Origin: RGIG2945 sp045540355 | GTDB lineage: Bacteria; Bacillota; Clostridia; Oscillospirales; Acutalibacteraceae | NCBI GenBank assembly: GCA_045540355.1 | Contig: JAZQHB010000101.1 | Location: forward strand, 1 to 6,239 | Direction of reading: 5' to 3' | DNA length: 6,239 nt | Shown: positions 1 to 5,819 of the stretch, piece after piece | How positions within the stretch are numbered: position 1 is the first letter of the stretch | How the letters are laid out: each line of letters begins with the position of its first letter | Position numbers and translations under genes: made by a program | Notes under the pieces: generated by a model | The model's database searches: none | What the model was told of the DNA's origin: nothing | The model's input: the letters and a program-made list of their open reading frames with translations, nothing else

Positions 1-1657
1 CGAAACGGGAGGTAATTGTACCGTCAACGGCGAGTGGCCAAGTGAACATATCTGTTCCTTGCCAACTTCCTTCGCTGATGATAATATCACCGTTTGACCC
101 TATAAGTTCAAGCCACAACGGGTCGTATTCTTCGCTCATCAATTCTGCTAACTGTGCTTTTTGTTCATCATTGAATTTGTAAAGCTCTGCGGTCTGATTT
201 GCGTTAAGCTGTGCTATTACAACAGTTAAGACCTTTTTAGTGACATAGGTGGTAGTTTTCACGGGATTACCTTCCGCATCCGTAGTAACTGTAGTTTCGG
301 CTACAAGTTTAGGAGTAACTATACCCGTCATAGTATTCATATCATTGACTATCTCACGAAGCAGTTCAAGTTTCTTTTCATCGAGAGTAACTACTTCCAT
401 AGCTTCCTCAGTTGATGTTGTAGTCTTAACTGCGTATATTGCGAGAACATCTTTCCAATTTATAGAGGAATTTCCTTGTACTTCAAACAAGTCATAGGAA
501 TATGATGCTTTCATCGACATCAGATTAGCATAATGCTCGGATGTCAGTTCGGATATTGCTTGTGACATTGTTTTCTCTGTTCCGGTGGTTTCATCATTAG
601 ATAAGAATATACCGAAACAAGTACCGCCAATAGCCGCTATAAGACAAACAACGATAATAATTATCAGAACAACAGGCCCGCCCGCATAAATAGCTGCACC
701 TATTTCTTTGATTGCGGATACCAATGCTTTGGTGCCTGCAATAATAGCTTTACCTACAGCTTTAACCGTTTTAACAGTTGTTTTAACTGCAACCTTTGCG
801 GCTTGTTTTGTTCTTTGTGCAATTTCGGCTGACTGTTTAGCTGTTGTTTTAGCTGTCTTTGCAGTCTTTTTAGCAGTTTTAACGCTGTTGTTTGCCGTCT
901 TGATACTCTTTCGTGAGTCGTTTGTACTGCGTTTAGTTTGTTTTACCTTGTGAGCATCCGCACCAATGGTGCGAATGCTTTTGTTTTCTGCGGTTGCTTT
1001 TTTCACGGTTGCAGGTACTTTGGTTTTAGGAGGTGTCTGCTTTCTCTGTCGGGGTTTCTTTATTTCATCAACAACCTCTGTTTTTTCTGTCTGCCTAAAC
1101 TTTGGAGTGCTTTGTACCTTTTCTTTAATTTCGGGGGTACTTGGTTTTGCCTTAACAGATTTATCTTGCCTTTGTTTTGGTGCTTTGAGTGAAGTTTCTG
1201 TATCTGTTGAATTGGGAACAGATTTTGGCTTTCCCTTTACGGCTTTGGTTTCTTTTGGGTTTGGACTCTTTTTTGATATTTGCTTTTCAGCATCAGACTT
1301 ATTACCATTTTGTGCAGGTGTAGGTTTGGAAACATCTTCAGCTTTTGCCTGCTTGAGTTCTTCTTCAAATGCTTTCCTTGCCTTCGTATCTGCCCGTTTT
1401 TCTTTTATCTTTTCAACACCTCTTTGAGCCACTTTTTTTGTTCCCGCTACTGCGGTTTCCGTACCTGTTAGCATACCTTCCGTAACTTTATCTGTTGCAT
1501 ACTGTTCGGGAGATACGGAATCAGGTTGTGTTGTATTTTCATTTACTTTTTCTTTTGTCTTAACACCGATGTCTTTTATTCTGTCACCGACACTTACCGC
1601 AGTATCGTGAACTTTGATTTCTTTTACTACTTCACGGGTTTTAATACCTTTGCCCAT
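1..1657 (-). CDS. CD1108-family mobile element protein: membrane-anchored peptidoglycan hydrolase (partial, 3' end outside window)
   Basis: The frame is open from ATG at 1657 to the window edge, giving 552 residues with no stop. Residues 1-325 are a long, lysine-, alanine- and threonine-rich segment of low complexity, predicted to be cytoplasmic, with a degenerate KTAKKTAKTAK-type repeat at about 257-275. One membrane segment follows at about 328-352 (VVLIIIIVVCLIAAIGG). Residues 355-535 form an extracellular domain with the family-typical INWKDVLAIYAVKT stretch near 399-412. The final residues, WPLAVDGTITSRF (540-552), match the opening of an M23 (lysostaphin-type) metallopeptidase domain; its zinc ligands would lie beyond the window. 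In related elements this protein locally opens the cell wall for the transfer channel. The start is one base after the virB4 stop, with only a weak GGGTGA upstream, so translation is probably coupled. The family call comes from gene order and remembered family sequence. The peptidase type rests on about 13 residues. Confidence 0.85.
   Translation of the reverse strand, partial: MGKGIKTREVVKEIKVHDTAVSVGDRIKDIGVKTKEKVNENTTQPDSVSPEQYATDKVTEGMLTGTETAVAGTKKVAQRGVEKIKEKRADTKARKAFEEELKQAKAEDVSKPTPAQNGNKSDAEKQISKKSPNPKETKAVKGKPKSVPNSTDTETSLKAPKQRQDKSVKAKPSTPEIKEKVQSTPKFRQTEKTEVVDEIKKPRQRKQTPPKTKVPATVKKATAENKSIRTIGADAHKVKQTKRSTNDSRKSIKTANNSVKTAKKTAKTAKTTAKQSAEIAQRTKQAAKVAVKTTVKTVKAVGKAIIAGTKALVSAIKEIGAAIYAGGPVVLIIIIVVCLIAAIGGTCFGIFLSNDETTGTEKTMSQAISELTSEHYANLMSMKASYSYDLFEVQGNSSINWKDVLAIYAVKTTTSTEEAMEVVTLDEKKLELLREIVNDMNTMTGIVTPKLVAETTVTTDAEGNPVKTTTYVTKKVLTVVIAQLNANQTAELYKFNDEQKAQLAELMSEEYDPLWLELIGSNGDIIISEGSWQGTDMFTWPLAVDGTITSRF
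602..676 (-). other. Single transmembrane anchor of the CD1108-like protein
   Basis: This stretch encodes about 25 hydrophobic residues (about 328-352 of the protein) between a strongly basic N-terminal region and an acidic, Thr-rich extracellular region. By the positive-inside rule the basic N-terminus stays in the cytoplasm and the hydrolase faces the wall. No cleavable signal peptide is visible at the N-terminus, so this segment also serves as the internal export signal. Confidence 0.8.
833..889 (-). repeat. Degenerate Lys-Thr-Ala repeat in the CD1108-like tail
   Basis: Residues 257-275 read SVKTAKKTAKTAKTTAK and similar, a short-period K-T-A pattern predicted to be helical and strongly basic. 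At DNA level the copies use different synonymous codons (ACT/ACA, GCT/GCA, AAA/AAG), so it is a protein-level pattern rather than a recent DNA tandem expansion. Such tails are known in this protein family; their function is not established here. Confidence 0.6.
953..979 (-). repeat. 27-bp near-perfect dyad inside the CD1108-like coding region
   Basis: The arms run outward from a966. Twelve of thirteen position pairs from 953/979 to 965/967 are complementary. The exception (958/974) is C-A in a plus-strand transcript but G-U in the sense (minus) mRNA, where the stem is therefore unbroken. It encodes SIRTIGADA (residues 227-235). On the plus strand it is followed by TTTTGTTTT, so it could act as an intrinsic terminator for antisense transcription. 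On the sense strand no U-run follows. Confidence 0.55.
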
Positions 1658-1658
1658 A

Positions 1659-4004
1659 TTATTCACCCATCTTGGTAGTCATAAGTTTATACAGTTCTGT
1701 ATCTTTGGGAAATTTGCGTTCAAAGGGGACAAGGGCAGAGCCGACCTTAACAAGTCCGTGACCTGCTTCAACATTTGTGATGTGTGTCATCTGCGTTTCG
1801 CTGATTTGCAGAAGATTTGCAAGGTCCTCTCTGTCAGTACCGCCCTGATTCAGCATTATAATGAACTCAGAGTTTGCGAGCATTGTTCGTGCTGTATGAC
1901 TCTGTAAAAGATCATCAATATTCTGCGTTATACCGGTACAATAGGCTCCGTATTTTCTTACTCTTTTCCAGAGGGTAAAGAGGAAGTTTGCCGAGTATTC
2001 GTGTTGGAAAAGAAGATAGATTTCGTCAATGAAAATATATGTTTCTTTGCCTGCTGCACGGTTGGTGGTAATACGGTTAAGAATGTTATCAAGAACTACA
2101 AGCATGCCGATGGGCATAAGCTGACTTCCAAGGTCAAGAATATCATAACAAATAAGTCTGTTATTGATATTAACATTCGTCTGCTTTGCAAAGGTGTTCT
2201 GCGATCCGCTTGCAAAGAGTTCCATTGCAGTTGCAAGTTCCTGTGCTTCGGGTTCTTCCTGCTCCTTGAGATTTTCGCAAAGGTCTATAAGTGTAGGCGG
2301 TTTACCTTTAAAACTTCTTTTAAGATAAGGTGCATACACATTGGAAAGACAACGGTCAATAATAGATTTCTGCATTGCTTCAACCTTTCCTTGTCCCATA
2401 ACTTGTTCGAAGAGCGAGAGTACAAACTCTGCCTTTAATGCAATAGGACTTGCACCGTCCGCATAGTTCTTGTTTATATCAAGGCAATTTATGTGGCTTT
2501 TACTTGTTGCCGAAAGCTGAATAACCTGACCATCCATAGCCTCAACAAGTGCCTTGTATTCTCGCTCGGGGTCGATGATTATAACATCAGCATCCGTTGA
2601 CAACAGCAAGGATACTGCCTGCTCCTTTGCCGTAAATGACTTACCGCTGCCCGAAACGCCAAGAATAAATGAGTTACCATTAAGAAGAAATCTTCGGTTT
2701 ACGATAATCATATTCTTGGAGATAACATTAACGCCTTGGAATATTCCGCCTTCGTGCTGAATTTCCTGCACCTTAAAGGGCATAAAAACAGCAAGGCTCT
2801 CTGTTGTAAGAGTGCGCCTTGCTTCAATCTTGTTTGTGCCGATGGGAAGTGTGGCATTAAAGCCTTCAAGCTGCTGATATTTGAGAACTCGAATCTGAGA
2901 CATGTGCTTTCTGACTGTCGCTGTAATAGCTTCTGTATCATTATTGAGTTCTTCAAGAGTATCAGCGGTGTGCATTACTGTAAGCACAACCTTAAACATC
3001 TTTTGGTCACGGGTTGTGAGGTCATCAAGAAATTCACGGATTTCTTTTCTCTGCTGTTCAAGGTCATAAGGAATAACAGAGGTGTAGTTGTTGTTGGCAT
3101 TCTGCTTTCGTTGATAGTTTGCGATATTGGTTTCGATGCCGAGAGCCTGCTTTTCACCAAATTTCTGTGCTTCTTCCGTTGATACGGGTATAATATCGTA
3201 ATTGAATATCATATTGCGGTTTGTGTCCGTAAGCTCCCATACAACGCTGTCTTTGACATAAGACGGATAATCACGGATAAACAGAACACGGGCGAATTTA
3301 TCACCGACTTTGAAATAGTCCGATTTGAACTCAAAACCGTCCGGGGCAATATAGTCCTTAAAGTTCTGTCCTTTTCGCATTGTATCTCTTAAATCAAAGT
3401 GGTAATCTGCGGCCTCGTTAGGTCGGCAGAAATCGTGAATAATGCGAAGTCGCTCGGTCAGATTAAGTTCTGTGCATTTTGAGCCGAGCCTTGAAAAATG
3501 AGCAGTTAAGTCCGCACCAACTCGGCTGAAATGTGTTCTTGCTTCCTGTACGGTCTTTTTCTGTACGGTGATAGTAATATATTTATCCTGCACGATAGCA
3601 TTAGCACCGTTGGCGAGCATAGTCAGCATATCGTTGATTTCTTTACGGTACTTGTCTTTGCCGTCATTTGTGTTTTCAAGTAAAGCCATTTCTTCAAGCT
3701 CGGTCTTTTTGAGCTTTCTGTTGACAATGGTTATCTGACTTGAAACACCGTTTTCAAGAGAGTTCAAGTTCTCGCTGTACCTCAAAAAGTTTGTTTCTTT
3801 ATCCTCTTTACTTGATACGGCATAGTTAATATCCGTAAATTTAAATGTCTTTGAGAAAAGTTCTTTACCCGTCATAAAGATACCGTCTGAATATACAGCA
3901 TCAATTCTGATTACATCCTGCACGGATTTAGGAACAGATAAACCGTCACCGAGTATTTTGGCGAAGCCTATTTTTTTCTTTATTGTTCCTATCAGGTCAA
4001 ACAT
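1659..4004 (-). CDS. virB4: VirB4-like conjugal transfer ATPase (CD1110 family)
   Basis: This is the cytoplasmic motor ATPase of the conjugative type IV secretion system; it powers channel assembly and substrate transfer at the inner membrane. The protein has 781 residues, normal for the family. An N-terminal VirB4/CagE-like region (about 1-420) precedes the RecA-like motor. Walker A is GVSGSGKS at 449-456. A VIIIDPEREY motif lies at 474-483, Walker B is YIFIDE at 656-661, a TGITQNIDDLL motif is at 690-700, and SEFIIMLNQ is at 712-720. All catalytic motifs look intact. I chose ATG at 4004 because AAAGGAG (4019-4013) sits 8 bases upstream; the longer ATG at 4031 lacks such a site and would run deeper into prgI. 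The gene overlaps prgI by 8 bases and ends one base before the CD1108-like start, so the three are probably translated as one coupled unit. Confidence 0.95.
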   Translation of the reverse strand: MFDLIGTIKKKIGFAKILGDGLSVPKSVQDVIRIDAVYSDGIFMTGKELFSKTFKFTDINYAVSSKEDKETNFLRYSENLNSLENGVSSQITIVNRKLKKTELEEMALLENTNDGKDKYRKEINDMLTMLANGANAIVQDKYITITVQKKTVQEARTHFSRVGADLTAHFSRLGSKCTELNLTERLRIIHDFCRPNEAADYHFDLRDTMRKGQNFKDYIAPDGFEFKSDYFKVGDKFARVLFIRDYPSYVKDSVVWELTDTNRNMIFNYDIIPVSTEEAQKFGEKQALGIETNIANYQRKQNANNNYTSVIPYDLEQQRKEIREFLDDLTTRDQKMFKVVLTVMHTADTLEELNNDTEAITATVRKHMSQIRVLKYQQLEGFNATLPIGTNKIEARRTLTTESLAVFMPFKVQEIQHEGGIFQGVNVISKNMIIVNRRFLLNGNSFILGVSGSGKSFTAKEQAVSLLLSTDADVIIIDPEREYKALVEAMDGQVIQLSATSKSHINCLDINKNYADGASPIALKAEFVLSLFEQVMGQGKVEAMQKSIIDRCLSNVYAPYLKRSFKGKPPTLIDLCENLKEQEEPEAQELATAMELFASGSQNTFAKQTNVNINNRLICYDILDLGSQLMPIGMLVVLDNILNRITTNRAAGKETYIFIDEIYLLFQHEYSANFLFTLWKRVRKYGAYCTGITQNIDDLLQSHTARTMLANSEFIIMLNQGGTDREDLANLLQISETQMTHITNVEAGHGLVKVGSALVPFERKFPKDTELYKLMTTKMGE

Positions 4005-4332
4005 CAGCATCACTCCTTTCAATTTCATCATAAATATTTTTAGATATAAATTTGAGTTCCTTTGGCATAAGTATCTCGGAACGAAGGTATGTGAACAACA
4101 CCTTTTCTGCTGTCATACCGTGATACTTGAAAAATCCTATTGCCGCAAATGGGGCGGCACCCAAAATGCAAACCCAACTCAAGGTTTCAATACCGAAAAA
4201 CGGTCTTAATAAAAAGTACAAGCCTACGGCAACACCGCAGGCAAGAACTGAAAAAATGAACTGTCTTAATGACAGTCCGAAATATACAGCTTCCGTGTAA
4301 TCACGAATTTCACGGTTTATTTTTACTTCCAA
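3997..4332 (-). CDS. prgI: PrgI-family inner-membrane conjugation protein (CD1111-like)
   Basis: This small membrane protein of the transfer channel is encoded just upstream of virB4 in Gram-positive conjugative elements; it is probably the VirB3-like partner of the ATPase. The protein has 111 residues. The N-terminus reads MEVKINREIRDYTEAVYFGL, typical of this subgroup. Membrane segments lie at about 24-42 and 51-69, followed by a polar C-terminal tail of about 40 residues. The start is TTG. Two TTG codons are available, at 4338 and 4332. The SD GGAGG (4344-4340) is 1 base from the first and 7 bases from the second, so 4332 is preferred. The last codons, GAT GTT TGA, contain the virB4 ATG. 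The gene lies directly behind the terminator at 4378-4350, leaving no space for a separate promoter. Confidence 0.9.
   Translation of the reverse strand: MEVKINREIRDYTEAVYFGLSLRQFIFSVLACGVAVGLYFLLRPFFGIETLSWVCILGAAPFAAIGFFKYHGMTAEKVLFTYLRSEILMPKELKFISKNIYDEIERSDADV
4013..4019 (-). promoter_or_regulatory. Shine-Dalgarno site of virB4, inside the end of prgI
   Basis: AAAGGAG lies 8 bases before the ATG at 4004. It is embedded in the last prgI codons (GAA AGG AGT GAT), and the ATG itself overlaps the prgI stop TGA. It selects 4004 rather than the in-frame ATG codons at 4031 and 4028. Confidence 0.8.
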
Positions 4333-4339
4333 AAACAAT

Positions 4340-4344
4340 CCTCC
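4340..4344 (-). promoter_or_regulatory. Shine-Dalgarno site of prgI that decides a TTG start
   Basis: GGAGG on the minus strand lies 7 bases before TTG at 4332 and only 1 base before TTG at 4338. The spacing favours the downstream TTG, and the resulting N-terminus (MEVKINREI) matches what I remember of the family. Confidence 0.75.
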
Positions 4345-4349
4345 AATCT

Positions 4350-4378
4350 AAAAGAAAAAGCACCACCGAAGTGATGCT
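4350..4378 (-). terminator. Intrinsic terminator after the AAA ATPase gene
   Basis: On the minus strand an 8-bp stem, AGCATCAC paired with GTGGTGCT (one T-G pair), closes the very stable C(TTCG)G tetraloop. It runs straight into TTTTTCTTTT. It begins 9 bases after the last base of the ATPase stop codon. On the plus strand no T-run follows the hairpin, so it acts only in the direction of the genes. It sits 6 bases upstream of the prgI SD. Confidence 0.88.
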
Positions 4379-4387
4379 CAAAAACAT

Positions 4388-5716
4388 TTAAATAAATTGA
4401 GAATAATAAACAGGCAAACAAAATATGTCCTTATCTTTACTAAAGTCCTTAGTATAAATTAGGTATTTATTCAGAATCCTTGAAGAATATTTTTCACAGA
4501 AAGCATCTATTGATTTATGTGTTCTGTAGTTTGATGATTTAACTTCAATAGGACAAATTTTGCTTTTTCGAGTTATCAAAAAGTCCGTTTCATAACTATG
4601 TCTTGAAACTTCATTTTTTATCGTATGATAAAACAACTCGTTCCCGTTGGCCACTAAGGTTTGTGCCACAACATTTTCATACAAGTAGCCGAGATTCGCT
4701 CCTAAATTATCACTTAAAAGTTTTTCGTAGATAGTATTTTCAGTAAAATCGCTATCTTTGAACATAAGCGTTGCAAAAAGTCCTGTATCACAGATAAAAA
4801 GTTTAAACTTACTTAGGTCTTTATTGTTTGCAAGACCTACATTGGGGTCATTTGCGTGATATGATACAAGAACGGTTTTTGAATCTTTCATTTCTGCAAT
4901 AAGTTCAAGAAGACTCTCAGCACGTTCATCTGACAAAACACTTGATACCTGATATCTTGCAGCATTTTTATTAAGCTGTGCAGGAATGGCATCAAAAAGC
5001 ATAGAAGCCTTACCTGTCGGATCAATTTTCATAAAGTCATCTGTATAAAGCTTCAGAATATCTCTTTTTACCGCATCAACTTTCCTGAAATTGTTTGTTT
5101 CTATATATTCACTGACTGCTTGTGGCATACCGCCAACTAACATATACAGTCTGAAATCACGCATAAGTTTTCTGTTAAGCTGCTCTCCGACACCTTTATT
5201 ACTTTCAAAACATTTTCTCATAAGAGGAACTGTAGTTGTATCACCCAAAGCCCAGCGGAATTCCTCATAATCCATAGGATACATAGATATTTGCCGTTCT
5301 TCGCTGGGAATCAAAATCTCTTTTACATTCTTTTTGATTGATATAAGCGAACCTGTTTCTATATAATCATATCTATGGTCTTTTACAAGTGATTTGATTG
5401 CCTGACGAGCCTTAGGGCAAAGCTGAACCTCATCGAAAATAATAAGTGATTTTCTCTCAACTAAATCTTTTTTATATTGCAGCTGTAATTGAAGAAAAAT
5501 ATAATCAAGGTCAGAAACATCTTCAAACAAATCCTTTACTGTTTTTGATGCAGTTGAGAAATCTATAAGAATATATGTTTCATACTCATTCTTTGCGAAT
5601 TCTTCCACAACAGTTGATTTTCCTATTCGTCGTGCACCTTCTATAAGCAAAGCTGTTTTGCCGTCAGATTCTCTTTTCCATTCTAACAATTTGTCATAAA
5701 TTTTTCTTTTAAACAT
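4388..5716 (-). CDS. AAA ATPase with DUF4143 / PD-(D/E)XK-like C-terminal part
   Basis: The protein is 442 residues, predicted cytoplasmic, of the AAA_14 plus DUF4143 type. Walker A is GARRIGKST at 27-35, Walker B LIIFDEV is at 91-97, and a sensor-like ETGSLIS is at 120-126. The C-terminal part carries GYLYENVVAQTLV near 343-355, ETDFLI near 376-381 and PIEVKSSNY near 389-397. Glu347, Asp378 and Glu391-Val-Lys393 are laid out like a PD-(D/E)XK nuclease site. The cellular role of these ATPases is not settled; a part in genome defence or DNA transactions is only an inference. ATG at 5716 is chosen because GAGG (5728-5725) is 8 bases upstream; the in-frame GTG at 5725 falls inside that SD. It has its own promoter, repeats and terminator, and it separates trbL-like from prgI, which are normally adjacent. 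It is more AT-rich than virB4: 17/60 and 15/60 G+C in blocks 4561-4620 and 5461-5520, against 27/60 and 24/60 in 2821-2880 and 3361-3420. It appears to be cargo. Confidence 0.9.
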   Translation of the reverse strand: MFKRKIYDKLLEWKRESDGKTALLIEGARRIGKSTVVEEFAKNEYETYILIDFSTASKTVKDLFEDVSDLDYIFLQLQLQYKKDLVERKSLIIFDEVQLCPKARQAIKSLVKDHRYDYIETGSLISIKKNVKEILIPSEERQISMYPMDYEEFRWALGDTTTVPLMRKCFESNKGVGEQLNRKLMRDFRLYMLVGGMPQAVSEYIETNNFRKVDAVKRDILKLYTDDFMKIDPTGKASMLFDAIPAQLNKNAARYQVSSVLSDERAESLLELIAEMKDSKTVLVSYHANDPNVGLANNKDLSKFKLFICDTGLFATLMFKDSDFTENTIYEKLLSDNLGANLGYLYENVVAQTLVANGNELFYHTIKNEVSRHSYETDFLITRKSKICPIEVKSSNYRTHKSIDAFCEKYSSRILNKYLIYTKDFSKDKDIFCLPVYYSQFI

Positions 5717-5727
5717 ATTCAGCACCT

Positions 5728-5742
5728 CAAAATCGCAATTTG
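5728..5742. repeat. Operator-like repeat, copy 1 (overlaps the SD)
   Basis: CAAAATCGCAATTTG, identical to copy 3 over 16 bases when the following T is included. It is an imperfect palindrome (CAAA...TTTG outer arms, an inner T...A pair, CGC centre). Its edge base is the first G of the GAGG SD of the ATPase gene, so it lies in the mRNA leader and touches the ribosome site. Confidence 0.75.
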
Positions 5743-5760
5743 TGTTTATTTCATTGTATG

Positions 5761-5775
5761 CAAAATCGCAAATTT
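5761..5775. repeat. Operator-like repeat, copy 2 (just after the predicted transcription start)
   Basis: CAAAATCGCAAATTT shares the first 11 bases, CAAAATCGCAA, with the other copies and keeps an A/T-rich right arm displaced by one base. It starts exactly 33 bases from copy 1 and from copy 3 and lies at about +3 to +17 of the predicted ATPase transcript. Confidence 0.7.
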
Positions 5776-5784
5776 TATACCGCT

Positions 5785-5812
5785 ATTATACCACAAAATC
5801 GCAATTTGTAAA
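5785..5812 (-). promoter_or_regulatory. Sigma-A-type promoter of the AAA ATPase gene
   Basis: On the minus strand, -35 TTTACA (5812-5807) and a perfect -10 TATAAT (5790-5785) are separated by 16 bases. Transcription would begin near 5778, leaving a leader of about 60 bases. The spacer is almost entirely filled by repeat copy 3 (5794-5808), so a protein bound there would block RNA polymerase. The -35 box lies 7 bases after the trbL-like stop codon. Confidence 0.8.
5794..5808. repeat. Operator-like repeat, copy 3 (between -35 and -10)
   Basis: CAAAATCGCAATTTG, identical to copy 1. It fills the spacer of the ATPase promoter and overlaps the -35 box by two bases. Copies 1, 2 and 3 begin at 5728, 5761 and 5794, giving 15-bp units separated by two unrelated 18-bp spacers. 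Confidence 0.75.
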
Positions 5813-5819
5813 GAGCTTT

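Noticed and set aside
966..1427. Plus-strand open frame of 153 codons, hydrophobic and Cys/Phe-rich
   Set aside because: It is antisense to the lysine-rich part of the CD1108-like gene. AAA/AAG lysine codons read backwards give Phe/Leu-rich shadow peptides. It has no domain signature.
1614..3182. Several plus-strand frames of 68-148 codons and short minus-strand frames opposite or inside virB4
   Set aside because: They lie entirely within a complete, motif-bearing VirB4 gene and encode low-similarity, Cys/Phe-rich peptides typical of shadow frames.
4005..4031. Longer virB4 start at ATG 4031 (adds nine residues)
   Set aside because: No SD stands at a proper distance before it, whereas AAAGGAG is 8 bases before ATG 4004.
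5717..5725. GTG at 5725 as start of the AAA ATPase
   Set aside because: The GTG overlaps the GAGG needed as SD, while ATG at 5716 is ideally placed 8 bases after it and gives the usual MFKRKIYDKL N-terminus.
5728..5808. Possible mini CRISPR array from three evenly spaced repeats
   Set aside because: The repeat units are 15 bp and the spacers 18 bp, both too short for CRISPR. One copy is degenerate, no cas gene is present, and the copies coincide with promoter and SD elements.
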